DNA of 64,000 bases from Ectocarpus siliculosus (lineage: Eukaryota; Sar; Phaeophyceae; Ectocarpales; Ectocarpaceae). Shown one piece after another: positions 1 through 10,500 of the stretch (its first letter is position 1; each line of letters starts with the position of its first letter). The position numbers and the translations under genes were made by a program. Below the pieces are notes generated by a model that saw only the letters and a list, made by a program, of their open reading frames with translations, was not told the DNA's origin and made no database searches. Location: the NCBI GenBank assembly GCA_000310025.1, contig FN648905.1:274748-338747 (forward strand), in the 5' to 3' direction.

Positions 1-230
1 CGGGGCGGTCCCGCGGGTGGGGGGTGGGGTTTTTGGGGGGGGGGGCTCCGGGGTTTGTCCTCCCCCCTTCCGGGACCTGTGCCCCTTTTTTTTTTGGGTT
101 TTTTTGTGGTTTTGTTTTTTTGGGATTTTGTGGGGGGTTTGGGGGGGGGGGGATGGGGCCTTCGTCCCCTCCCCCCCCCCGGAGGGCCCCAAAAAAAGTT
201 TTGGGGGTTAGGTGTCGGAAATTGTTTTTT
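1..230. repeat. Low-complexity G/T homopolymer edge
   Basis: The first 230 bases consist almost wholly of runs of G, T and C, with almost no normal sequence between them. This looks like degraded read-end sequence at a contig edge or a poorly resolved homopolymer tract. Open frames across it are Gly/Phe/Pro repeats and carry no coding signal. Confidence 0.7.
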
Positions 231-324
231 TGTGCGCCCTTGGGAAATTGGACAATAATGAAAGTCTTGATGAGACACACTAACTGCGAAAAGGTCACCA
301 ACTTGCAGGGCAGTAAACGTGAAA

Positions 325-918
325 ATGCCCATAGAGAATCAAGTCAGTAGACGTTGGAGTGTAAATATTCCCTGGAAGTTCAACGTTCAACGGTCGACAC
401 GCACAGCTGCGGAAGGGCAGCAAAACATGCAGGAACTCAAACGTGAAAGTGCCGGAGAGTTAGTACTAAGCTCTTATGAAAATACAAATCAGGAAATCTC
501 CATGGTCTGCTACAGTACGGCAAGAACAAAAGACAAAAAGAAGGAAGAAGCCCTGAATGAAGCGCACTTCCGTGGCGCAAGCGAACGTAAATCAGCCGCA
601 GTAGGGCACCTGAAGTCGGCGGCTTCAATGTCGACTGTCAAGGAGCACACCCCCAGCCAGTTGCAGGAAATGACGCAAAAATTCCTTGCAGCAGAAGGGC
701 GTAGGGTGACACATCGCATCCGTAGGAGAGTGATGGACTCTCGTCTCAGAATGGTGCGCGTCCAGCAATATCGCAAACATGCTCAGCCGTCAGACATAAG
801 GATTTTGTTTTTGTGTCAGCTGCATGCCAAGCGGTGGTGGGCTGTGACCAATCGGCAAAAAGTTGCACTGAACGCTCGAAACATTCGTAGTGGAGAAACG
901 TTCGTCTTCGTTGGATGA
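325..918 (+). CDS. Hypothetical basic ORF, possibly not a gene
   Basis: Open frame of 197 codons from the ATG at 325, ending just before a TGA. The product is Lys/Arg/Gln-rich with no signal peptide, membrane segment or motif I recognise. The frame is also open upstream from a GTG at 319. There are no convincing splice signals or neighbours to support it. The length is only moderately longer than expected by chance, so it may be non-coding or a remnant of a mobile element. Confidence 0.15.
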   Translation: MPIENQVSRRWSVNIPWKFNVQRSTRTAAEGQQNMQELKRESAGELVLSSYENTNQEISMVCYSTARTKDKKKEEALNEAHFRGASERKSAAVGHLKSAASMSTVKEHTPSQLQEMTQKFLAAEGRRVTHRIRRRVMDSRLRMVRVQQYRKHAQPSDIRILFLCQLHAKRWWAVTNRQKVALNARNIRSGETFVFVG

Positions 919-2032
919 AAACGACGTTGGTTGTTGGAGATTGCTGAAAGGGGTAATTTTTTCGTGAAAGACAAAGCTAATGTCCCCCACGGCCTCAGAC
1001 ATAAATATTTTGTGTCGTACGCCACATGCCATGGGATGATGGCAGGAACCATTCATCGTTTATATTTTGGCGGGGGGGGGGGTTGGAGCGGTGGGTGGAG
1101 TCGGTGTTTAGGGCAGCAGCAGTGGAGGGGAAGGTGGGGTCAAGACAGGTTAGTTGGGGTGGTGGTTGTGATGGGGAAAATAGGTGCACATTCGGTCAAA
1201 TCTACAGTATGTTCACCCCAACGAACGAACGAACGAACGAAAGAACATCGTTCTCAACCAATGAAGATGACGTCACTGCTTGCTGCTGCTGTTGTTGGTT
1301 ACGGCTGCAACAATCTACAGCAGCAGCAGTGTTCAATAGTAATCCATGACAAACGTCGTTCTTAACCATCGAATACGTATCCAGTACACACATCCGCACT
1401 TACTTTTGTCGAATATGCATACGAAGATTTATTCTGTAGTTTCAGACACAGGAACCAAACATCGTTTGATAGCTTTTGGGTGCCCCCCTGGATCTTTGGG
1501 CTTCGCTCTCACTGGATCTAATCGGAGACTTTGTGTGTGAACATTGCTTGCACACACCCGATGATGGGACAGAGTCCTGGTGGCTTGGGCATCCCTCTGT
1601 TGTCCGTAGGCTATAGAACACTCAGGATTTCAGTTCACAAAACGCGAAAAATATGCCAACGGGCTGCCACCTATCTCTCTAGCCTCGTTTGCCGCACACA
1701 TCAGATTGATGTTCACCGAGTCCAACTGAATGAGTAAGACAACGGCTGTGAGCTAGATACATCGTTCGAGGTTGCGGGGATGATTGTCCACAGAGATTTA
1801 TGCTTGTACATAGCTTATCCCCCTCGTTTTGTGGGATTGTAGAAGAATCAGTGTGCTGAACAGCAAAGGACAATAGTTTTGCACAGCCCCACCGTGACCA
1901 AACCTTGCTGACGGTTGTATGATTTTTTTGTACATTCCTTCCCCCCTGAATTTCTTGCCTTTTTTTTTTTCGCTCATTTGTGAATTGTGTGGCTTCTCCA
2001 TGAACAAGAATCACGAACAGAACGTACTATTA
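919..2032. other. Intergenic, no gene seen
   Basis: No supported gene. It contains a short ACGA microsatellite around 1221-1243 and CTG/CAG-rich stretches around 1280-1330. The open frames here are short and lack coding character. Upstream exons of the membrane-protein gene at 2831 could lie here, but I cannot identify any. Confidence 0.4.
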
Positions 2033-2757
2033 TAGTGTTGGATATCGATTCAAAAAATAGATTCGATACAATATCGCCCGTGAAGTGTTCGATATCGATA
2101 TCGATATCGATATTGGCGAGCGAATCGAGCCGGCGAGCATAGTGAGCTGACGCGCGAAGGCGCAGAAGCTCGCTGTGCGAGCCCAAGCGGCCCCCCCCCC
2201 GGCTGGTGAGGGGGCCCCGCTGGAGGCGCCGCCGGAGGCAAAAAAAATGGAGTAATTTCGCTTCATTTCCCATCAAAATTACCGGAAAATAGGCCTCCGA
2301 AACCGGCAGTCAGCGTACAGCCAACTAGTTGAAAAAACATTATGTGGGTAATCGTTTCATCGGTTGATTATTCCAACTATTGTTTCAACAAAGCTCAGCG
2401 GTATCGCTCACCGCAACAAAAAAAGCAAGCTTGTTTGTCGCAGAAAAACCAAGCTCTCACAATAATGAGAAAAAAATGGCACAATAACGAGAGATAAATG
2501 GATAGTAGTAGCTGCAGCTACTTCGATCGTTGAATGCGCGCATTTCGCGACCTCCTGTTTGCTGTGTGCTGTGTGGCTGTGTGGTGTGCAGCGGTGGGGG
2601 TTCCGTAAACATCGGGGGTTCCGTGGAGTATTTATCGATTTATCATATCGATATCGAAATATCGATATATTGAAAAGTTCAAATGTTTTCGATAGCCGAT
2701 ATCGATACGATAACTCGATACGATATATCGAAAAAAACGATACGATATGCAACACTA
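2033..2757. mobile_element. Small non-autonomous element with ATCGAT-rich ends
   Basis: The two ends are inverted repeats. The left end reads TAGTGTTGGATATCG and the reverse complement of the right end reads TAGTGTTGCATATCG. Both are followed by clusters of ATCGATATCG-type words (2040-2115 and 2636-2750). The interior is GC-rich (2120-2240) and then plain sequence, with no transposase. The size of about 725 bp and the termini fit a MITE-like DNA transposon. The AGTGTTG start recalls hAT-type ends, but I see no clean 8-bp target duplication, so the family is not settled. It ends 73 bp before the probable exon at 2831, so it would sit in the intron. Confidence 0.5.
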
Positions 2758-2830
2758 AATGGTACATTCATCTCAACGTCCTAGCTGTAACTGCTTGCTT
2801 GACCATCGACATTGTTTGTTACCAAATCAG

Positions 2831-4429
2831 GTGTTCAACAACGGGTCGGCGTCGAACGTGGCCGTCACGAACGACGAACCATTATGGAGACCGATGGTTG
2901 CCTACGAGCATGATAATGTTTGGTTGCGCTCCAACTCTCCAACAGAACAAACGGTGGGAGATGACATGTTTACGTTTCAAGTCTTTGATTCGCACTGGAA
3001 CTTTTCGGTTCCAGCGGCGATTAACATCACGGTTCTGAGTGGGGTATCGGCCATTAGCCAAAGAGAGATTTGGTGGTGCTTTGAGGACGTAAACTGTGAA
3101 GTAGAGCTGTTCGGCTCCACGAAAAGTGATAATGCCGGAAATATGTCGATTACCATTTCTGGTGTTCCCGTCTACGGCAACTTGTTTGATGCAGGCATCA
3201 ATATGCCTGTCGAAGTGGGATCGACACTATCGAGTCCAGTAAAGTATCCGTACGACGAAGGAGCAAGTGTGGTGTATCAACCCCAGATGGACTTCTTCAC
3301 AGATCCCACTACTCAATGGAATGGCACTCAACTCCCCGAGCTAGATGATGTTATAGTAACATTCTACGCCTCAATAGAACTAGGTGGTACCAGGATCTTC
3401 TCCCCTGAGGTTTCCCAAGAGCTCAAGGTCAGAAATGTGGACGATCAGAGCGCCATACGCTGCGGAGACAGTATTCTTCAAACTCTAGCTACCGGTGTTG
3501 TTGACGATGATGCCATCTTGGACGATGTTCGTCCTGATAGGCTCTTCATCTATAACTTTTCTATCACCGAGAAAGACGATGGCGTTGATCCTGTTCGTGT
3601 TTCTGTCACAGCAGAGTACGGATATTTGACGTTGAACAATACTTTGAGATCTAGAGTCAGCTTCGTGAATCCATGCAGTGGGACGCACAACTGGAGATGT
3701 CGTAGCGATGGGGTGTATTCACAAAACATGGTTTTCGTTGGTGCTCCTGAGGATGTACAACATGTTTTGAACGGCATGCTTTTCGTGTCATATGAAAGCA
3801 ACGTGGTGGATAACATGACTGTAACCATTCATGATGGGTTTGAAGGCGATTGCATTTGGGAGTTCGCCACCTACTCTGTGCGGCCGACTTGCCATTCGTC
3901 GAGTTGCTCCATTACGATTAACGTGACGGAAACATGGCTTAACGATGACAGGGGGCCGGCGCTCATCACTGTGACCATTACGGAATTTTTTGCATTGTTT
4001 GCGTTGATTTCCGCTTTGGGCGGATTGATCGTACTGAAGTGCTTGAAATCTCTCAAGTTTTGCCTTTGCTTTTGCTGCAGACGTAAAAAGCGCCGACGTA
4101 GTAAAGGGGCCGAAAGTAAGAAGATGGAGGTTGCACCTACTGCTCCTACGCCAAACTACATGTCAACAGTGCTCAACAATGCACGTCGCACCCCAGCAAA
4201 CATTCCAGCTGGGCGGACGACAAAAGCGGCTGCCTCAAGTCAGGTCGACGCACAAGCTCGTGCCTCAAGGCAGATCGATACTTCCCCACAAGCACGGGGG
4301 TGTCCTCTGTTGGGAGCGGGATGGCTTCGACGCCACCAGAGGGGTGTTGGTGGGGAGATAACTACTACGCAGGGTGCTCCGAGAGGTATTGAACGGTCAG
4401 GCGAACTAACCTGGGAAGATGACGGTTGA
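2831..4429 (+). CDS. Single-pass membrane protein, 3' exon (partial)
   Basis: The frame is open from 2831 to a TGA at 4427-4429, about 532 residues. I start it at 2831 because TTGTTTGTTACCAAATCAG directly precedes it and reads as an intron acceptor. The ATG at 2759 lies 2 bp beyond a mobile element and its peptide looks unrelated. The first ~375 residues are beta-rich and extracellular in style, with at least nine Asn-X-Ser/Thr sites and paired Cys. A hydrophobic segment follows at about residues 376-402 of the exon (positions ~3955-4035). After it come a Cys cluster, a strongly basic stop-transfer stretch (RRKKRRRSK) and a Ser/Thr/Ala-rich tail of ~120 residues. The fold resembles cadherin-like or Ig-like bacterial-type repeats, but no family is certain. 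The role is probably surface adhesion or reception. The signal peptide and upstream exons are missing from the visible sequence. Confidence 0.6.
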   Translation: MFNNGSASNVAVTNDEPLWRPMVAYEHDNVWLRSNSPTEQTVGDDMFTFQVFDSHWNFSVPAAINITVLSGVSAISQREIWWCFEDVNCEVELFGSTKSDNAGNMSITISGVPVYGNLFDAGINMPVEVGSTLSSPVKYPYDEGASVVYQPQMDFFTDPTTQWNGTQLPELDDVIVTFYASIELGGTRIFSPEVSQELKVRNVDDQSAIRCGDSILQTLATGVVDDDAILDDVRPDRLFIYNFSITEKDDGVDPVRVSVTAEYGYLTLNNTLRSRVSFVNPCSGTHNWRCRSDGVYSQNMVFVGAPEDVQHVLNGMLFVSYESNVVDNMTVTIHDGFEGDCIWEFATYSVRPTCHSSSCSITINVTETWLNDDRGPALITVTITEFFALFALISALGGLIVLKCLKSLKFCLCFCCRRKKRRRSKGAESKKMEVAPTAPTPNYMSTVLNNARRTPANIPAGRTTKAAASSQVDAQARASRQIDTSPQARGCPLLGAGWLRRHQRGVGGEITTTQGAPRGIERSGELTWEDDG

Positions 4430-5567
4430 TGACGTGAGGTAGACAGGGTAGGGAGCAAGCGTGTTCCCCTGAGGTGTGTTGACTTCAGAATTTATCGCAG
4501 CTATCGCAGCTACGCTAACAATCAAACAGAGGTTTTGTTAAAAGAGGTGAAAGTCGTTCCAGTGTACCGCAGTATGAAAGAGGTATTGAACATCCGCAGC
4601 ACACCTTTAACCTGTTCCACAGGCAGGATAGGGGATGCCTTCTCGGGAAGGCAGCACGGAGTTTGCGTTGGTGTTTAGGTTCGGCTATTTTGGTTAAATA
4701 TATGTTGTTGTCCCCTTTTAGCACTTTTGTAGGCGCCTGGAAAGCCCCAGACACTCCCGCCGTGGTTTCGGGGGGCTACTCGACTAAGAATATGAAGGCG
4801 ACATCACGCTTGTTCTGGGCCGGAGTCGTACGTATTCGCTCAGCTGATTCCCTAGACCCGGCCTCCTCGTGGGCCAAACAACCAAACAAGCCCCCGTAGG
4901 GGCGTAGAGAGAGGTAACGAGGAGAACGTCATGTTCGAGAGACACAAAGGTCGCCCAGATAGATGTGACAACAGGGGAGTACTACTAGATAGATAGGGCG
5001 GGGTAATGAGCCGCGGGATAGCGACTCCATACCTCGCAGTAGTAGTCTTATCTGCGATGCTGATGGTGCACGAATGACGACACACAGCAACGTGAATCGT
5101 TCGTGCTGCACCTATACGTGCACCAGACAGAGGGACGGGTGCGACAGGTGCGACGTTGGTTGTCTGCGGCCCGTTCAAAATTTTGCACTTTTATGCGGTA
5201 GTTTCTTTTCCGTTGATGCACGTGCACACACCCACAAAGAACCAAAATATGAAGTCTTCCCGCTGTGCGGAGGCAAACATGCACATCTGGAAGAGGCACG
5301 CATGTGGCATTTACCTGGCGGCGAGCGTATCACAGATCACACGGCCGAGGAGCACGGGCAGCAACGCAGACATAGGATTGTGACAGACAGATGCGTAACA
5401 GACATGGGATGGTGACAGACAAAACCGTGACAGATACATGCCCTGCCACATTCGCCTCGATCGAGCCTCCCTAGCTCCCGCCAAGTGAAAGCAAGCAATT
5501 CCCCAATTGCAAATGATCCTTTTACCCAACACCATCCCGCAAAAATGCAAGAAAGAAATCTTGTCCG
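4430..5567. other. Intergenic, no gene seen
   Basis: Sequence downstream of the membrane-protein stop codon. No open frame has recognisable domain content and I find no RNA gene or terminal repeat. Confidence 0.4.
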
Positions 5568-5680
5568 AATTTCGACACTTCAATCAAGTGAAACTTGTTC
5601 TCGAAATCGATACTTAAATCAAGTGAAACTTGTGATCGAAATCGATACTTGAATCAAGTGAAACTTGTGATCGAAATGTG
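5568..5680. repeat. 35-bp tandem repeat, three copies
   Basis: ATCAAGTGAAACTTG recurs at 5583, 5618 and 5653, exactly 35 bp apart, joined by TCGAAATCGATACTT. Each unit contains a short palindrome (CAAGT-GAA-ACTTG), so single strands could form small hairpins. Confidence 0.8.
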
Positions 5681-6199
5681 CTGTACATCATCATACAGGC
5701 CTCCAGCCCTGACAAAAGCCGACTGAAAAAAGAAGGAAGCGGTCGTGTGAGACGAACACACCAGGCATGTGGCAGCACCGGTATGGCACGAAGGCTGCAC
5801 TGTTTCATCTGAGATCAACAGGACACTGGTGTGGTAAGGATCTCTCTGAGCGTGCCGAGTCTCGGGTGTAGACGCGAAGAGATGCCTGAAGTGTACAAAG
5901 GACACAATTTGTTGACCTACGCATGTTGCATTTTCAATCCTTCACCCTATTATTCTGGTTCGTCATTCCGAATGGTTCAAACCCTGTTTAGAAAAAAAAA
6001 AACAATATCTGGCGGATTAGGACGACCTCATCTCTTCACTGAGAAATAATCTTACTTGATCGCTTCAATAATGGTCGCCACCCATATATCACAGGCGATG
6101 GTTGCGTTTTCGAAACACTCCCGGGGCCAGCGAGCCCCTCAAGCCTGCGAACACGATCCAGCTTGTGACGGTGGTCTTACGAGACCACAGGCTAGCTGA
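5681..6199. other. Intergenic, no gene seen
   Basis: Nothing recognisable. The right part may already belong to the truncated copia-B 3' region, whose left limit is unclear. Confidence 0.35.
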
Positions 6200-6623
6200 G
6201 ATGGAGGAATCGAAGCTGCAGCAGTTTTTATGAACGTTTTACTAACCGCTTGTTTCCGAACACGTTTGTTTGGGATGACTTCATCGGTTTGTTTGCGGAC
6301 GTTTTTTGTATTGGTATGTCTGTGTATTGGAGAAAAAGGGTTGGGCACATGTTTCGATAAGTCATGGTTGAAGCCTTTGTGCTTCCGAAGAACTGGTCAT
6401 TGAGTTGAACATGATTTCTATCTGAGGAATCTGTTCTGGGGCACGTTTTCCCGGAGGTACCCGTCCCCGCGCTGACGCAACTGCGATGTAATGTTGATCT
6501 TTACGTGGTATTTTTCCAGGGGTTATTGTTTGCGTTTGACTGCTTGAGAATTTGGTAGAGCATTTTCTCAAGAGGGTGATTGTTTATTAACAGACCTTTT
6601 AGGGGATACAATTTGACATCATC
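6200..6623 (+). mobile_element. Copia-B 3' untranslated remnant (left piece)
   Basis: This stretch is the diverged reverse complement of about 6950-7400, the 3' untranslated part of copia-A. For example, TGGTTGAAGCCTTTGTGCTT at 6365 pairs with the complement near 7240, and CCTTTTAGGGGATA near 6595 pairs with the complement near 6975. It is therefore the 3' end of a second, oppositely oriented copia of the same family. Its sequence resumes at 13430 after copia-A and at 21078 after the Ngaro-like element. Coding sequence is absent to the left, so copia-B is 5'-truncated. Confidence 0.65.
6619..6623. repeat. Copia-A target duplication (left)
   Basis: TCATC directly abuts the LTR at 6624. The same five bases occur at 13425-13429 beyond the other LTR. 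Confidence 0.9.
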
Positions 6624-6814
6624 TGTTTGGGTGCGGTAGCCCGTCAGAGGCCGAAAGAGAAAGAAGGTTGACTCAAGACCTTGGTTGATTAGAGAGTGGC
6701 ATGCACGGCGGAGGCACGAGGGGCCCCGCACGTATCATGTCCATGATACACAAACATCATCCACGTAACCCCCGGAGGCCCCGTAGATCAGTATCCTGCT
6801 GAGCACCCCAAACA
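6624..6814 (-). repeat. Copia-A 3' LTR
   Basis: 191 bp with TG...CA ends and inverted termini TGTTTGGG/CCCCAAACA. It matches the LTR at 13234-13424 except near 6731, 6748 and 6784. Confidence 0.95.
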
Positions 6815-7512
6815 GCCCCCCTGCTCTGTACGAGATACGATCTACGACACCTACCTCACGAACTGCCAGGTAAAACGGCAGATAAATCATCCACCATTCC
6901 ACTTCAAACAATCTGTCAACAACATAACAATGCCGTACAAAGCTTTCAAAGTCTTGTGATATCAAATTACTATCCCCTAAAAGGTCTGTCAATAAACAAT
7001 TCACCCTCTTGAGAAAAATGCTTTACCAAATTCTCAAGCAGTCAAAGCACAAACAGTCACCCTTGGAAGAATACCCAGCAAAGATACACAATACATCAGA
7101 ATCACGTCAGAAAGGGGACGGGTAACTCCGGGAAAACGTGTCCAACGTCCTGACTTAACTCAGAACAAATTCCTCGGAAAAGCATTCATGTTTCAACTCA
7201 TTGACCAGCTCAAATAACCTTCGGAAGCACAAAGGCTTCAACCATAACTTACGAGAACATGCCAAATCCTTCCTCCAATACCCAATACCTTGACAAATAT
7301 ACCAGTCCAACAGCCCCCCTGCTGTAACATCCATCCCAAACACGAAGGAACCAAACAAACAAACAAATCCAAAACAAATAAAACACCTGCGACTAGTATC
7401 ATGGAACAATACCAATATCCCCCCCCCATGATTCTTGTGCAGAACTACCTCATCCATCGTACGTACCAGTGAGCAGAAACATAACAACAGCAAATCAACG
7501 GCCAGTATAAAT

Positions 7513-10500
7513 TCACAAATAAAACACATCACGTAGGAAAAGGCCCCCCCGCTGAAAACACAAAGAAGAAAATCGACGAATATTCATCACAAAGTCGCGA
7601 TGCGCGCAAAAAGCCTCCTTGGGGAGCGGTTTACTCAGGAAATCCGCGTGTTGTAGGTCCGAACGTACGTGGACTACCTTGAAGTCGCCCCGCGCGACAC
7701 GCTCACGGATGAAATGGTGGCGAATGTCGATGTGCTTCGAGTTAGGGGTCGTAGCCGGGTTACTTGCCAAGTGAATAGCGCCTACATTGTCCTCCCACAC
7801 CGGAGTGCACCCCACATCACGGTCCGGAAAGATAAAACTCCAGAGATACCGCAGAAAAATAGCCTCCTTCAGCCCCTCAGACATCGCCACGTACTCCGCT
7901 TCCGTCGAAGACAGGGTGACGCTCTTCTGCGTCCTACACAGATACATCACACACGCACCAGCGAACATCACTAGTGCCCCAGAAACAGACCGCCGGCCGG
8001 TTGCCTTGCTGGCGAAGTCCGCATCGACAAAAAGTTCCATGTGGTCTCCTCCTACCATGCCCCTCTGAAAAGTAATACCGTACTCGCTCGTGGATCTAAC
8101 ATACATCAAGACATGCAAAGCCGCTTGCCAGTGCAATCGCTTCGGCGCGTGCGAATACCTCGCAACGGCACGTACCGCGTTGAGAATATCCGGGCGAGTC
8201 TGATTCGCCAGCCACATCAAGTGTCCCACCAGCGACCGGAAAGGCGCGTCAACATCGGGCTCGTCGGCGTCATACTGCTCAAGCTTCAAACCAACGACCA
8301 TGGGTGTCTCTTTGTTCGTCGTCACACCGAACTTGGCGACGATCTTCTCCGCTACAGCCTGCTGCGAAATAGTCACCGTCCCCAACGCCGTGTCACGAGA
8401 AAACCGGCAACCCGCATACCAGCGCAGTTCCCCAAGGTTGGAGATGGGCACATACCGGTTGAGATCTACACCAAACTGGTCGCACCTGCGCTTACGTCCG
8501 ATAGAAAGATGTCGTCTACGTGGATCACAACCACCATGGTGACTACACCGCTCTCGATCAGACGCATCACACACGCATCGGCAGCACAAGACTCGAAACC
8601 AAGACGCTTCATGCCACGCATCAAGTGGTGATGCCATGTGCGGGACGCCTGCTTCAGACCGTAAAGACTCCGTCTCAACCGAACGACCTTACCAGAAAGC
8701 GCGCCGCACCCAGGGGGTAGACGAATGTACACAACCTCATCCAGTTCCGATTGGACAAAGGCTTGCTCGGCATCGAAATGGCACGTATCCCAACCCAGCA
8801 CACAGGCAATAGCGGCTAACAAACGAATGCTCGTGATGGAAGGGCAACGGGAGAAAGTTTCAAAGAAGTCAACACCCTCACGCTGCGCAAACCGACGGGC
8901 CACCAACCTAGCTTTAGGACGCACACGCTGCCCAAACTCGTCTACCTTCCATGAATACACCCACTTGGAGGAGATGACGTTCGTTCCTCGTTGCTATTCC
9001 GCCCCGACCTCCTGAAAGGTGCCCACTGCGTTCAGCCCGCAAAACTCCTTGTGTTCGGCGTGGGTCCAGATGTGGTGGTGTGGCCCCGCGTGCGCCGCCG
9101 CGTATGTCTCAGGCGTCTCCTGGTCGTACGCCGGCCCCGTCGGCAAGTCTGGCTCAGAAACGCCCGGCGAAGGAAGCTCGGCAATGGACCGTTTGATCTC
9201 GTCCTCCATGGCTAGAAGCGCGAACATCCCCGGCACCCGCCCATCTCGCTTCGCCCGCGACCTCGTCACGGCGGGCGTCGCTACAAACCCCTGCTGCCCC
9301 TGCCGACGCACGCCGGTACCACCCTCATGCTTCACCTCTGTCCACGCTCCGTCTGGTGCCAGCGGCGCCGCCGCCGGAGCTGCTGCCGATGCCGCCGCTC
9401 CTGCCGCCACCGCGGGGACCCCGGCCGTTCTCCCCGCCGCCGCCGCGGGGAAAACACTGCCGCCAGAGGTCGCCGCCGGAGCTGCTGCCGATGCCGCCGC
9501 TCCTGCCGCCACCGCGGGGACCCCGGCCGTTCCCCCCGCCGCCGCCGCGGGGAAAGCACTGCCGCCAGAGGTCGCAGCCGTCGCCGCCGGAGCTGCTGCC
9601 GATGCCGCCGCTCCTGCCGCCACCGCGGCGACCCCGGCCGTCCCTCCTACCGACCCCTAAGAACGTCCATCCCCCCGAAGGCCCTCGCTGCTGAAGCCAA
9701 TGGTACAGTGTTCGGAGTACGTGGGCACCCCAGCCTGAGTGAGAATTTTGTGCGTCGCCGAGGAATGATCGTGGCCTGGGTTCAGGTAGAAGCACCGCTC
9801 CCCCTTGCTGTGCATCTTGGACGGGCGGTGACGGTGGCGGAAGCCGGGCATCATGAACGGCAGCGCCACCCTGATCCTCCTCTTGCCGTACAGCTTAACC
9901 TCCGGGCACCGCTTGTCTTCCTTGCTCACCTCAGCAGCGATGTTCAAAGAATCGTTCATCCACGCGAAAGCCTCGGGCCAGATGGCCCGGAAGGAGAGCG
10001 CCTTGGTCGGGTACGGAACTCCGGGGAAAAGCTTCGGGTATTCCAGAAACCCAGCCTTGCCTCCCTCCATCACTAGCGCGATCCTCCGCTCCACACGACC
10101 GTTGCTCTTGGGCCCGTCGACCGCCGTGAGCTCCCGCGTAACGTTCAATTCCGCCAGCAGTCCCCGAAACTCCTCGTTGACCCACTCGGTACCGTTGTCG
10201 GTCAAAACACAGCCCAGCTCCCCGTGAGTAGCCAAGAGAGCCTTGATGGAGGCGTACCACGCACGGAACGCGCCCACGACGTTTGCACCGCTCTTCTCCC
10301 TCAAGAAGAAAGTCCACCCGTAGTTGGTGTGGTGGTCCAAGATCTGCATCAAGTACTTGGCACCACCGCTGGATGAGCCGAAAGGACCGGCTAGGTCCAT
10401 GGCGACACGTTCAAGAGGCCGCGTCGTCCGGCGGTGGGAAGCGGAGATGACCTTGGGGACCGAGCGCTGGATCGCCTTCGTCTCCGCACATCCATCACAG

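Noticed and set aside
1200-1350. Coding potential across the ACGA and CTG repeats
   Set aside because: Microsatellite translation products only, with no flanking coding sequence.
2759-2830. ATG at 2759 as start of the membrane protein
   Set aside because: It lies 2 bp after a mobile element, encodes no signal peptide, and a good intron acceptor stands at 2830.
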